NCBI RefSeq assembly: GCF_000292915.1
Contig: NC_018514.1
Span: 1,054,001 to 1,118,000, forward strand
DNA: 64,000 nt
Direction of reading: 5' to 3'
Origin: Burkholderia cepacia GG4
GTDB lineage: Bacteria > Pseudomonadota > Gammaproteobacteria > Burkholderiales > Burkholderiaceae
Shown here: in pieces, positions 19,813-29,139 of the stretch
Layout: every line of letters begins with the position of its first letter
How positions within the stretch are numbered: position 1 is the first letter of the stretch
Notes under the pieces: model-generated
Database searches by the model: none
Told to the model about the DNA's origin: nothing
Seen by the model: only the letters and a program-made list of their open reading frames with translations
Program-made: the position numbers and the translations under genes

Positions 19813-20862
19813 TTACGCGTTCTGGTCGGGGGAAAGGGCGCGTTCGGCCGCGCGGGCCGCCTGCACGGGGGTGATCGACAGTGCGCCGCCGAGCCATTCG
19901 GCCGACGCGAGCCGCGCCGCGTAGTCGGTCACCGGCGAGTCGATCACGAACGCGTCGATGTCGAGCCGCCGGCTCAGCGCGTCGAGTGCGCGGTGCACGC
20001 GGTCGGGCGTATCGGCCAGCACGGTCGGGCGCAGCTCGTCGATCCGGTAGTCGGACGCGCCGCTTTGCCGCGCAAATTCGGCGGCGGCCTGCGCGCTGGC
20101 GAGGTTGAAGCTCTGGCCGCCGGCGAACTGCAGCTTGAAGATCTTCAGCGGCCCGATCAGTCGTTCGGCCTCGTCGCGGGTCGGCGCGGCGATCGCGTAC
20201 AGCGCGACGAGCGGACGTGTGCCGCCTGCGTCGCGGTACGCGGCCAGCGAGCGCTCGAGGTTCGCGTCGTCGCCGTTGAAATGCCCCGCGTAGCAGAAGC
20301 GCCAGCCGTTGCGCGCGGCGAGCGCGCCGCTGTCGGGCGAGCCGCCGAGCATGATCCGTTCGGGCGCGTGCGGCGGCACCGGCATCGCGACCGCGCCGGC
20401 GAGCGGATGATCTTCGGCGACGCCCCAGCCGAGGAAGGCGTCGAGCTCCGCGAGCTGGCCTGCGAAGTCGGGCTTTTTCGCCTTGTCGTGAAACCATTGC
20501 AGCGCGCGGGTAGTCAGCGGCAGCCCGCCGGGCGCCTTGCCGATGCCGAGATCGACCCGGCCCGGCCCGAGCGCGGCGAGCAGCTTGAACGACTCGGCGA
20601 CCTTGAACGGGCTGTAGTGCTGCAGCATCACGCCGCCCGAACCAACGCGGATGCGCGACGTGTGCGCGAGCAGGTGCGCGACGACGATTTCGGGCGCGGA
20701 GCTCGCGAAGCTCGGCGCGCCGTGATGCTCGGCGACCCAGAAGCGCTCGTAGCCGAGCTGTTCGGCGCGCTGCGCGAGGGTCGTCGTGAAGCGCAGCGCG
20801 TCGACGGCGTTCGTGCCGTCGGCGATCGGGCTCTTGTCCAGCAATGAAAGCGAATAAGACAT
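19813..20862 (-). CDS. LLM-class flavin-dependent oxidoreductase (alkanal monooxygenase-like)
   Basis: This 349-aa protein is of the luciferase-like group typified by YceB/YhbW. The N-terminal SLLDKSPIADGTNAVDALRF, the segment RFWVAEHHGAPSFASSAPEI (which carries the conserved EHH) and GSGGVMLQHYSPFKVAESFK are diagnostic. A physiological substrate has not been assigned for the group. It sits in the same leftward operon as the NtaA-type enzyme and the ABC transporter. Confidence 0.85.
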   Translation of the reverse strand: MSYSLSLLDKSPIADGTNAVDALRFTTTLAQRAEQLGYERFWVAEHHGAPSFASSAPEIVVAHLLAHTSRIRVGSGGVMLQHYSPFKVAESFKLLAALGPGRVDLGIGKAPGGLPLTTRALQWFHDKAKKPDFAGQLAELDAFLGWGVAEDHPLAGAVAMPVPPHAPERIMLGGSPDSGALAARNGWRFCYAGHFNGDDANLERSLAAYRDAGGTRPLVALYAIAAPTRDEAERLIGPLKIFKLQFAGGQSFNLASAQAAAEFARQSGASDYRIDELRPTVLADTPDRVHRALDALSRRLDIDAFVIDSPVTDYAARLASAEWLGGALSITPVQAARAAERALSPDQNA

Positions 20863-20902
20863 GGTGTTCGGCGCTCCTGCGCAACGCGTGAAGGGGCGGC
20901 GC

Positions 20903-21844
20903 TCAGCTCTTCGGCAAGCCGGGCGGATTGGTGCGCGACTGGTCGAGCGCTTCGGACGCGAGGCTCCAGCGATCGAGGATCTGCTGGTAGCGTCCGTTCC
21001 GGATCAACCCGTTCAGCGCGACTGTCAGCGGATCGGCGAGCCCGCTGCCGCGGCGCGTCGCGATCGCGATGTCGGCCGTGCGCGGCCAGCCGCCGCTGAT
21101 CGCGCCGACGAGCCGCGTCTTGCCTTGCTGCGCGCTCTGGTACGCGAGCACCGAGTTCACGCTGAACACGGCATCCGCGCGGCCCGACTGCACCGCGACG
21201 ATCCGCATCGCCTGGTCGTCGTAGTACTGCACCTGCACGGGCTTGAGGCCGTGCGCGACGTTCTCGCGGTCCCACGCGAGCAGGATTTTTTCCTGGTTGG
21301 TGCCGGCGTCGGTCACGATGCGCAGCCCCGCGACGTCCTTCGGCTCGCGGATCGACTGGATCTTGCTGTCGTTGCGGACGTAGAAGCCGACCTGGTCCTT
21401 GCGGTAGGTCGAGAAATCGAACTTCTGCTTGCGCTCCTCGGTGACGGTGACGTTCGAGATCACCGCGTCGACTTTCCCCGATTCGAGCGCGAGCGGCCAG
21501 TCGGCCCACGCGAGCGGGACGATCTTCAGTTTGCGGCCGAGGCTGTCGGACACGAGCTGGCCGACGTCCGCGTCGAAGCCGATCACCGTGCGCGCGTCGG
21601 TCGCATACGAGCTGATCGGCGGCAGGCTCGGCGCGATGCCGATCGTCAGCGTGCCGGCTTCGGCGAACTTGAACGATGCGGGCACCGCGCGTTCGACGGC
21701 CGCATCGGTCGTGCCGCGCGGGCGGCTGCGCTGCTCGGGGCTCAGGTCGAAGGTCGCGGCGGCCGCGGCGAGTGCGGTCACGCCGATCAGCGCGGCGGCC
21801 AGCGTGCGGATCGCACGCGGTGTGAAGGGTACGGCTCGTTGCAT
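20903..21844 (-). CDS. ABC transporter substrate-binding protein (polar amino-acid family), paralogue
   Basis: This 313-aa family 3 binding protein has a Sec-type signal (TLAAALIGVTALAAAAATF). It aligns by eye along its whole length with the protein at 15639-16571: shared are [60 protein letters not shown] and the C-terminal TNPPGLP. It is the first-transcribed transporter gene of the leftward operon. The duplication probably widens the ligand range for the shared permease-ATPase. Confidence 0.83.
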   Translation of the reverse strand: MQRAVPFTPRAIRTLAAALIGVTALAAAAATFDLSPEQRSRPRGTTDAAVERAVPASFKFAEAGTLTIGIAPSLPPISSYATDARTVIGFDADVGQLVSDSLGRKLKIVPLAWADWPLALESGKVDAVISNVTVTEERKQKFDFSTYRKDQVGFYVRNDSKIQSIREPKDVAGLRIVTDAGTNQEKILLAWDRENVAHGLKPVQVQYYDDQAMRIVAVQSGRADAVFSVNSVLAYQSAQQGKTRLVGAISGGWPRTADIAIATRRGSGLADPLTVALNGLIRNGRYQQILDRWSLASEALDQSRTNPPGLPKS

Positions 21845-21908
21845 GGATGCGTCCTGTTGTTGTCGTGTTGTCGTGTTGTCGTGAACGGATTCGGATCAGG
21901 CGGCGGGT

Positions 21909-22469
21909 TCAGCGCGGCAGCACCGCTTCGGGCAGCGGCGCCCACAGATCGGCGAGCGTCGACGTGCGAGACGGTTCGACGAGATCCTTGCCGAAGCGCA
22001 GGTGGAAATACGCTTCCGGATCGATCGACGAATCGAACAGCCGCGTATAGCCGGTGCGGTCGTACAGCGCCCACGCTTCGGGCTGGCGAAAGCCGGTGGT
22101 CAGGTACACGCGTCGATAGCCCTGCTGCGCGGCGCGCAGTTCGAGTGCGTCGACGATGACGCGCGCGAGTCCCTGGCGGCGCAGGTCGGTGCGGGTCCAG
22201 ATGCGTTTGAGTTCGGCGGTCTGCGCGTCGTAGCGCTTGAACGCGCCGCCGCCGATCGTCTCGCCGTCGCGCAGCAGCAGCACGAACGCGCCTTCGGGCG
22301 GCGCGAACAGCTCGGCCGGATAGCGCGTGAGTTCGTCGCGCGCGGATGCGCGACTGTCGGGGCGGTACGCGTCGTAGCGCGTCGCGTATTCGTCGATCAG
22401 CGCGTCGATCAGCGGCTGGGCGCGGACGTCGAGCGGCGTCGTGTCGATGATGCGGTCGTTCGTGGCCAT
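21909..22469 (-). CDS. GNAT family N-acetyltransferase
   Basis: The protein has about 186 aa from the ATG at 22469. A GTG at 22520 or an ATG at 22475 would lengthen it slightly, and no ribosome-binding site decides between them. The acetyl-CoA binding motif A is seen as RIWTRTDLRRQGLARVIVDA, followed by YRRVYLTTGFRQPEAWALYD. It is the likely first gene of the leftward scavenging operon, 65 bp before the binding protein. In comparable clusters such acetyltransferases modify amino acids or amines, but the substrate cannot be named here. Confidence 0.8.
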   Translation of the reverse strand: MATNDRIIDTTPLDVRAQPLIDALIDEYATRYDAYRPDSRASARDELTRYPAELFAPPEGAFVLLLRDGETIGGGAFKRYDAQTAELKRIWTRTDLRRQGLARVIVDALELRAAQQGYRRVYLTTGFRQPEAWALYDRTGYTRLFDSSIDPEAYFHLRFGKDLVEPSRTSTLADLWAPLPEAVLPR

Positions 22470-22520
22470 GGGCATCGCGAAGGGCGCGCGATGCGGACGT
22501 TCCTGGCGGGGCTCGGGCAC

Positions 22521-23016
22521 GGGGCCAGTCCGGTCTGTTCCGTTATCGCGACGCAGTTGTCGTGATGGCGGCGGTCGCTGTGCATCTTGCGATGCATCCG
22601 GCGTGCCGCCGCCGTTTTCAACACGTTAGCCGCACGGCCGACGAAGGCGAACGAAGCAATTTCGATAAGGATTTCGCGGGGGAGGTCAGAAGGGTTGCAG
22701 GGGGAGTGGGGTGGGGGGAGTGAAGCGATCGGGGGCTATCAGCCTTGGCAGCAATCGGCCAAGACGCGACACTCAACCGGACTGTCAAATGGATGTTCGT
22801 GCGACTGCTTCTATCCCGCCAAGGGCCGTTCGCCAGTGAATAATGCGTCAAGTTCGTTGGTTGTCGCAGTTCTTCGATACCGCACAGCAGCATCGCGGTC
22901 GAACGACTGTTTTCGGAGGATGACGCGATTTCTACACGTCCTGCCGAGACCACTGCCACCGGACCTATGTAGAATCGAGCCAATTATAAGAGGCGGTTAC
23001 TCGGGGACTGATCAAC
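22521..23016. other. Intergenic region and left edge of the genomic island
   Basis: Composition changes visibly near 22620-22700 from GC-rich core sequence to AT-richer DNA. No gene was recognised. A 7-bp inverted pair TTCTACA/TGTAGAA lies at 22931-22937 and 22970-22976, and TATAAG at 22985 may be part of the promoter for the rightward gene at 23017. No tRNA or integrase gene marks the edge. Confidence 0.45.
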
Positions 23017-24789
23017 ATGCCACGACATCGTATTACGAGCATTCGTTTCTCTCGCTACAAGGCGTTTAACAACTTTTCAGTAGCGATCGAAGACTTCAAT
23101 GTCCTTGTCGGACCGAACAACGCCGGCAAATCGACGATAATTGGCTCCCTTCGCATCTTGTCGGAGGGCCTTCGCCGGGCTAGGGCAAAGGCGCCAGTGC
23201 CGGTTGACGTTCCGGGATATGTTGGGTGGGCCTATCCGATTAGCATCGAAGGTCTACCTATTGCGGCAGAGAACATTTTCTACGAGTACGACGATAGCCG
23301 CCCCGCCAGAGTCGAGTTCCGTCTGTCAAATGCGAATCGGCTCATCCTGCACTTCCCGTCACAAGGGGCATGTATTCTGATTGCTGAGACGACGAAGCAG
23401 CCAGTCCGACAACCTCGCAACTTTAAGGAAGCATTCGATGTTGAGATAGGCTTCGTTCCGGTACTCGGTCCTGTCGATCAGCACGAAAAACTTTTCAAAA
23501 AGGAAGCAGCGCGCTTAGCGCTTCTAACCGCCACAGCGTCACGCAATTTCCGAAACGTTTGGTTTCACTACCCAGAAGGATTTGACGAGTTTAGAGATAC
23601 CGTACAAAAAACGTGGCCCGGGATGGATATCCAGGCACCAGAATTCAATGGCGAGCATCTAGTGATGTTTTGCCCGGAAGGAAGAACACCGCGAGAACTA
23701 TGTTGGACGGGCTATGGCTTTCAGGTTTGGTGTCAAATGCTGACCCAGATTCTGAAGGCAAAGTACGCATCGTTGCTGGTGATTGACGAGCCTGACATTT
23801 ATCTTCATTCTGATCTGCAACGACAGCTCATCTCTCTCCTTCGAGATCTCGGCCCGGACATTCTCATCGCAACGCATTCAACAGAAATGATTGCTGAATG
23901 CGAACCGACAAGCCTACTTGCAATTAGCAAAGAGCGTCAGAGCGCGAAGCGCGTTGCAGACATCGGGCAGCTCAAATATCTGTTCGGTGCGTTGGGATCC
24001 AACTTGAATCCCACATTGACACAATTGGCTAAGACAAAGCGCGTCTTGTTTGTAGAAGGGCACGACACACAGATTTTGTGCGTGTTTGCCCGAGTACTCG
24101 GTTTCCACAGGGTGGCAAATCGTTCAGATTTCGCTGTGATGATGATGGAGGGATTTAACCCAGCGAGAGCGATCGACTTGGCTGAGGGCATAGATGCAGC
24201 CGTTGGCAGTCGAGTATTGAGATCGGTGGTTCTAGACCGTGATTACAGAACGCAGGAAGAAATTGACGCTGTTCTTAAACGCCTGGAAAAGAATGGGTTC
24301 GCTTCCCATGTGCATGCTCGAAAGGAAATCGAAAACTACTTGCTTAATTCTGCGGCGATCGGACGTGCTGTTGGTGCAAGACTGAAGGAACAAGCGCAGC
24401 GTACAGGAAAGCCGGAGTTGGATGTTCCGGATATCGACGCAATCTTGGCTCTCGCACTTGATGAAACACGTCAAAAACTGTTTGGTCAGTTGCAGGCGCG
24501 TGCCGTCGATTACGCCCGAGACATTAAATCGGGCGTGGACAACGCAACCGTCATGGGGCAGGTACTCGCAGAGCTAGAGAAGAAGTGGGCCACGCTCGAG
24601 GGCCGCTGTGCGCTGGCGCCGGGTAAGGAGGTATTTGCCCGGCTAAACACTGAACTGCAGAGGACTGTGAAGATCTCAGTGTCAGCCTTGCAAGTTGCTG
24701 CGGCATTTAGAGCTGGAGAGGTTCCTGCTGATCTAAGAGCGCTGATCGAATCGATCGCGTGGTTTAGCGAGCAGGCGGCGCCAGACTGA
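23017..24789 (+). CDS. OLD-like ATP-dependent endonuclease (AAA ATPase + TOPRIM)
   Basis: This 590-aa protein has an SMC/ABC-like ATPase domain followed by a TOPRIM nuclease domain. Seen are Walker A GPNNAGKST (32-40), Walker B LLVIDEPD (253-260), the H-loop ATHST (285-289), the TOPRIM Glu in LFVEGHD (about 347) and the DxD in VLDRDYR (407/409). The C-terminal ARKEIENYLLN is typical of OLD-family proteins. OLD and GajA nucleases act in anti-phage defence. No UvrD-like helicase (GajB) follows, so it is not a standard Gabija pair. Codon use is AT-richer than in the core genes. The start ATG has GGGGAC upstream. Confidence 0.82.
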   Translation: MPRHRITSIRFSRYKAFNNFSVAIEDFNVLVGPNNAGKSTIIGSLRILSEGLRRARAKAPVPVDVPGYVGWAYPISIEGLPIAAENIFYEYDDSRPARVEFRLSNANRLILHFPSQGACILIAETTKQPVRQPRNFKEAFDVEIGFVPVLGPVDQHEKLFKKEAARLALLTATASRNFRNVWFHYPEGFDEFRDTVQKTWPGMDIQAPEFNGEHLVMFCPEGRTPRELCWTGYGFQVWCQMLTQILKAKYASLLVIDEPDIYLHSDLQRQLISLLRDLGPDILIATHSTEMIAECEPTSLLAISKERQSAKRVADIGQLKYLFGALGSNLNPTLTQLAKTKRVLFVEGHDTQILCVFARVLGFHRVANRSDFAVMMMEGFNPARAIDLAEGIDAAVGSRVLRSVVLDRDYRTQEEIDAVLKRLEKNGFASHVHARKEIENYLLNSAAIGRAVGARLKEQAQRTGKPELDVPDIDAILALALDETRQKLFGQLQARAVDYARDIKSGVDNATVMGQVLAELEKKWATLEGRCALAPGKEVFARLNTELQRTVKISVSALQVAAAFRAGEVPADLRALIESIAWFSEQAAPD

Positions 24790-25147
24790 TTCGTGGAGGT
24801 CATGAGTCGGGTGCAAAGTTGCTTTGGTCGGTCGAGTTTACTAGCGCCCCCGGCTCCGGCGCGATCTTCGCCTTCCGACGGTGGATTCAGCCATTCGCGG
24901 CCGCGCTTGCGCTGCCATTTGAGCGATCGCTCCGCACAGAAAAGCCGACGTTCGTGACGGGATCGAAGCTACCAGATCGTCTGGCGCGTCAGATGTCATC
25001 AATTGTGGATCGACGGTCTCGCTTACAGTGTTACACCCACGACCTTGATAGATCCTGCAATAATCCAATGCCACAGCATAGGTTGCGCTCTAAGTAGCGG
25101 ATGCAACATGGGCGGTGGGGTTCGCCAATTGAGAAGAGCAAAATACG
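24790..25147. other. Intergenic region between the two OLD-like genes
   Basis: This 358-bp gap has no credible gene. Its length suggests that the second gene has its own promoter near 25055-25110, although no good hexamer pair was found. Confidence 0.4.
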
Positions 25148-26671
25148 ATGCCGAACAAGATCACCATACGGAATTTGAAACACATCCGGGAGTTGACCTT
25201 CGATGTACCTGGACCGGGAGTGCACCTTCTGGCGGGTGCGAACGGGGCTGGAAAAACCTCAGTTCTTGCATGTTTACGGCGCATTGGGCAGGGAAACGCG
25301 TTTGCGCATCACTTTCGAGCCTCGCAATTTTCAACCTCCCTTGATAATTTTGACGGAGCGGAAATCATCTATTTGGTCAACGGACGTCAGGTAACCTATG
25401 CATATGGGGGGGAGCGATGGGTTCCTCGACCTCGCTCGAATAACCGCCTGCTTTCAGAGTTCGGCTATCCTTCGGTTTTTTATATTGGGGCGACTGCTGA
25501 TCGCATTACACCTCGCCCTGAAGATTTTAACGTTAGACGCGTAGCACAGGCGCCTCATGAATTGCGAGAAGCCGCCAATCGGATTTTAGGGACGACCAAG
25601 TTTGATGCCCTTAAGACGATAAACCTTACGCGCGGAGGAGGAAATTCGGCCTTTGTACTTCAATCAAAGCCAGCCCCGGGCGCAAAATACGTATCGGAGA
25701 AAAATCTTAGCTTAGGAGAATTGTGTATTTTAAAGTTGATCCGGGAACTGATGCATTGCCCGAACAATTCTCTCGTTCTTATTGACGAACTTGAACTCGC
25801 GCTGCACCCACGGGCACAGATTGAATTGCTGAACTATTTAGAATCAATGGCGGGTCAGAAGCGACTTACGGTGATATTTTCAACTCATTCCGTCACCCTT
25901 TTGAAGCGTGTTCAGCAACACCAGATTATTTTTCTAGAGGCAAATGATGGGGCTGTGACAACCGTGAAGGGGTGTTACCCGACATATGCTCTTGGGAATA
26001 TCGCTTATGATGAAGAGCGTGCTCCAGATCACGTGATTTATGTAGAGGACGAGTCAGCATTGTACGCTACAGAGATACTGGTTCGCCATTGCATAAGTGC
26101 CAGATTCCGGGACCACGCTTCGCTATTTCCAACGGTTCATGTTGTGCCAATTGGCCCCTTCATAAGTGTTGTACGTTTTCTTGCTCGGAGTCGGGCACTT
26201 CTACCGCCACGTACTACTTCGGTTGCCTTGCTTGATAACGACGTCAAGACGGAAAACGTCGCTTCGTGGCGCAGAGAAAATAAACATGCGCTGCTGGCTG
26301 AGTTTCAACAGCACGAGAACTCAATTCAGTACCTTCCGTGGACATCGGAAGTCGGGGTCGTGCAATTTTTGCGGGACGGTGCTGCGAACGCTCAGCGGCG
26401 CATTCGCGATCACTTCAACAACCATCACCTTCAAGTTCGGCAGCAGGACATAGGTGAGATCCCGGCTGAAGCAGGCGGCGACCAGCGGAGGGCGTGTAAG
26501 GCGGCCACGCAAAGAGTGATAGACCATATTGCAGATGCACTTCCTAACGAGAGCGAATCTCACGTGCATAAGGTTCTTTTTCAGATATTTGCTACTTGGT
26601 ATTTTGAAACAAATCAGGCTGCTGTGATGGGGCTTATTGGGCCAATGCTTACACGCGTTCAGCAGAATTGA
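25148..26671 (+). CDS. Second OLD-like ATPase/TOPRIM protein
   Basis: This 507-aa protein has Walker A GANGAGKTS (30-38), an ABC-type signature LSLGE (187-191), Walker B LVLIDELE (209-216) and the H-loop STHS (245-248). A TOPRIM-like half follows, with Glu in IYVEDE (about 300) and DxD in LLDNDV (363/365). It differs from its neighbour in sequence and has a shorter, more SMC-like ATPase head, so it is not a recent duplicate. It could be a partner nuclease or an independent defence gene. The ribosome-binding site is GAGAAGAG. A strong hairpin lies 80 bp after its stop. Confidence 0.78.
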   Translation: MPNKITIRNLKHIRELTFDVPGPGVHLLAGANGAGKTSVLACLRRIGQGNAFAHHFRASQFSTSLDNFDGAEIIYLVNGRQVTYAYGGERWVPRPRSNNRLLSEFGYPSVFYIGATADRITPRPEDFNVRRVAQAPHELREAANRILGTTKFDALKTINLTRGGGNSAFVLQSKPAPGAKYVSEKNLSLGELCILKLIRELMHCPNNSLVLIDELELALHPRAQIELLNYLESMAGQKRLTVIFSTHSVTLLKRVQQHQIIFLEANDGAVTTVKGCYPTYALGNIAYDEERAPDHVIYVEDESALYATEILVRHCISARFRDHASLFPTVHVVPIGPFISVVRFLARSRALLPPRTTSVALLDNDVKTENVASWRRENKHALLAEFQQHENSIQYLPWTSEVGVVQFLRDGAANAQRRIRDHFNNHHLQVRQQDIGEIPAEAGGDQRRACKAATQRVIDHIADALPNESESHVHKVLFQIFATWYFETNQAAVMGLIGPMLTRVQQN

Positions 26672-26750
26672 ATCATGAAAAAATTACTCAGTGGGTGGAG
26701 ATTTGTTGTGATTCCGATAACGAAGGACTGTCCGTTGTGAGTCTTGAGAT

Positions 26751-26783
26751 CGGTCGCTCGCCGTTTATAACGGCGAGCGACCG
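26751..26783. terminator. Strong hairpin downstream of the second OLD-like gene
   Basis: A perfect 15-bp stem, arm CGGTCGCTCGCCGTT at 26751-26765 and its complement at 26769-26783, has only a 3-nt loop. No T tract follows. It may stabilise or end the upstream transcript, or be part of a repeat element. Confidence 0.55.
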
Positions 26784-26883
26784 CGAAGGGTCGGCTACGG
26801 CCGACCGCGTCGGGCGGCAGGCGGCCATGAGGGGGCGTTCGCGCATTTTGTTTCCCTGACGTTCAAGCGTCGGCTGTACCCGG

Positions 26884-27040
26884 ATAGTGTTGAAAAACTC
26901 ACTTCTGCCCGCGGGCGCACCGCGCCGAGAAAAATCAGCCTCTCAGATCGCTCTACAAGCCGCCCGTGAGCATCGGCTAGGGGTAAGACGACTCCCGAAA
27001 ACTTGCCCGGGCACCTGACGGAAGAGTTTTTCAACACTAT
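26884..27040. mobile_element. MITE-like non-autonomous element, 157 bp
   Basis: Perfect 17-bp terminal inverted repeats, ATAGTGTTGAAAAACTC at 26884-26900 and its complement at 27024-27040, enclose a short non-coding body. Both ends are bordered by the same hexamer ACCCGG (26878-26883 and 27041-27046), a clear target-site duplication. The element is too short to code for a transposase, so it must have been mobilised in trans. The parent IS family was not identified. Confidence 0.8.
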
Positions 27041-27413
27041 ACCCGGCAATCGGCCATTCGCTCCTGGAAGCTGAACGCTGCTTTTTCGGTCCCTGTATCC
27101 ATAGGCAGCGAACGGCGCGTACCACGGGTACAGGCACCAACTCCGGAGTTGTCGGCGATCGTTCGGTTGATATGTGGGCAATGTGGCTAGAGCACGACGC
27201 AGTTCGGGCGGGAGTGCTACTTCGAATCCGATCCTTCCGGCACCGGCAAACAAGCAACATTCGGCAGTAGGGCGACTCCGAACATCCCGCGTCGGTTCCG
27301 CCTTTGGAGGCAGACCTTCAAGGTCATCGGGGCTGAGTCGCTTGAGAACCAGGTGACGTTACCGCGGTGTGTTGGCATACTGGCGGGCGACTGATCGCCT
27401 CGGCAAAATCTAT

Positions 27414-28655
27414 ATGAAAAAAGAAGACAACGTTGGTGCCACCTCAAAGGCGCTGGATCCCTTTTTTGAGACGATTTACGATGGGGAATGGAATGCCTGT
27501 GTAGGTATCCAAGGTGACGCTGAAAATTATGTTGACGGCTATCTTGAGGCAGCGCTTGAACTCGCAAGCGCCGTTATTGACAAGCGCTTGATTGGCAGCC
27601 GCGATACGTTGGCTATGCCCATACTTTATAACTGCCGGCACGGTCTTGAACTGTCGCTGAAATATGCAATTGACCGCCTGCACAAGTCAGGGATGCTTAC
27701 CCAAGGCTTTCCAGTTAATCACGACATTGATGGTCATTGGCAACATCTGCAATCCGCAGGGGTCGGCCCCAATGCCGCCCTCGGAGACGCATCGTTGAGA
27801 AAAACCGTTTCCGACCTTGAGCCATTTGTTAGAAGCTTGGCGGCCGTAGACGATGACGGTCAAGAGCTTCGCTACGCGCTTAATAGGGATGGTCAAATTA
27901 GCTTGTCCGATGTTGCTGTTATTAATCTCCAACATGTGCGCAACAGTATCGGGAACCTCAGCGAGATCCTTCAATGCCTTAAACACCGTGTTCAAGACAT
28001 TGTAGAGGAGCGGCTGACGGGGACGCATACTTCGCATTGTTCACGCAAAGATCTCGAAGCTATCGCGATTTTCATGGGAGATCAATCAGCGTGGAATGAT
28101 GAGAGCTTCCTCGAGAAGAAAGTTCAGGTCATGAAGCAATACGGTCTAAGCGGCCGTAAGTTTTCCGATGCCATAGATTCGATCCGGCAATCGCGGCCCC
28201 TCGCGGCCTTGATCGGAAAGGAAACAGGCCTTAAGTATATCAGTGATGAGAAAGCAATCGAGGCCATGCGGCTTTGGGTGGCTAGCAAGCCGGAAACCGA
28301 CGGAGGCGATGGCCTCGGATTGGATTACTTTGATCGCGATTTCGAGAAATACAAAGAACAGGGGTTACGCCGCAAACGGCTTTTTGAATCGATCTCCGCA
28401 CTGCTAACAGTACAAGAATTCGCGGAAATACAGACGCTCTACTATTTGGGAAGGGATCAAGTGTTAGGCGAACACCACGAAGGGCTCCTGGCCAACACCA
28501 CCTCGACGTTGGGCGAGACCCTTACGTGGGAAGCCGTGGACCATCTGCTATCAAGGATCTCCATTCTTGACATGGTCGCAGATGGATTGGTGAAGGCCGG
28601 GCGTCCATCCCTTGCGCGGAAGTTGCGAGAACTGCGTCCGTCAGAGACAGCATAG
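27414..28655 (+). CDS. Unrecognised protein with HEPN-like segment
   Basis: This 413-aa, mostly alpha-helical soluble protein has no confidently recognised domain. The segment ILYNCRHGLELSLKYAIDRL near residues 68-88, followed by NHDIDGHWQHL, resembles the RHxLEL-LK helix of HEPN-type nucleases and toxins found in defence loci; a canonical Rx4-6H RNase motif is not clear. The start ATG at 27414 is preferred over an upstream in-frame TTG at 27369 because the ATG begins a charged, soluble N-terminus. Its place in the island after two OLD-like genes suggests a defence or abortive-infection role. Confidence 0.6.
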   Translation: MKKEDNVGATSKALDPFFETIYDGEWNACVGIQGDAENYVDGYLEAALELASAVIDKRLIGSRDTLAMPILYNCRHGLELSLKYAIDRLHKSGMLTQGFPVNHDIDGHWQHLQSAGVGPNAALGDASLRKTVSDLEPFVRSLAAVDDDGQELRYALNRDGQISLSDVAVINLQHVRNSIGNLSEILQCLKHRVQDIVEERLTGTHTSHCSRKDLEAIAIFMGDQSAWNDESFLEKKVQVMKQYGLSGRKFSDAIDSIRQSRPLAALIGKETGLKYISDEKAIEAMRLWVASKPETDGGDGLGLDYFDRDFEKYKEQGLRRKRLFESISALLTVQEFAEIQTLYYLGRDQVLGEHHEGLLANTTSTLGETLTWEAVDHLLSRISILDMVADGLVKAGRPSLARKLRELRPSETA

Positions 28656-28788
28656 CCGCGGTTGCTTCGCCAAGGCGACGAGCGATGCGACCGGTGAAGC
28701 CGATTCATCTGCTCACCGCTTCGGCGAAGGTGCGCCGGATCGTCAAGATCACGGCGCTCCCTGATCGCCGATGCGAGGGTGACTTGTC

Positions 28789-29004
28789 GTGCGAGGTCCG
28801 AAGCGGAGGGCCGTTTTTCTCCGGAAGCAGCCGCTACGTTTTCTCCAAAGCGAAAGTCAGGTTCGGGTCGGCTACTGCCAAGTGCATTGGGCTCCAGACG
28901 GCCAGGAAGAGACAATCACTCGACTGGCGGCACGGACCATCCAGCGTCGCTTGCTATCTGAAAGGAGTCAAACCAACACAGCAAGAAGTCGTGGTGCAGC
29001 CTGA
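28789..29004 (+). CDS. Possible small hypothetical protein
   Basis: A 71-aa frame starts at GTG (28789) with an AGGGTGA ribosome-binding-like site. The product is basic with a plausible helical C-terminal half (TITRLAARTIQRRLLSERSQ). No family is recognised. Nothing else was found in the 28656-29139 gap. Confidence 0.25.
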   Translation: MRGPKRRAVFLRKQPLRFLQSESQVRVGYCQVHWAPDGQEETITRLAARTIQRRLLSERSQTNTARSRGAA

Positions 29005-29139
29005 CGAAGAAGCACTGCGAGGTCCTTGCCTAAGCAAGGATTTTATTGTTTTAAAAAAGAAAGCAAAACAATATGATAGCTATTGATAACACCTGACGAC
29101 TGCATTATGATGAACTCATCCTATCGACGGAGAACAGAG

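Larger units (their letters stand above)
26672..27413. other. Non-coding stretch with a hairpin and a MITE-like insertion
   Basis: No intact gene was found in this 740-bp stretch. It contains a 15-bp-stem hairpin (26751-26783) and the 157-bp element at 26884-27040. The flanks resemble degraded mobile or intergenic debris and cannot be assigned. Confidence 0.5.

Noticed and set aside
23017..26671. Gabija (GajA-GajB) assignment
   Set aside because: The second gene is another ATPase/TOPRIM protein and not a UvrD-like helicase.
26795..27253. 152-codon minus-strand frame across the MITE
   Set aside because: It reads through the inserted element and has no domain, so it is a chance frame.
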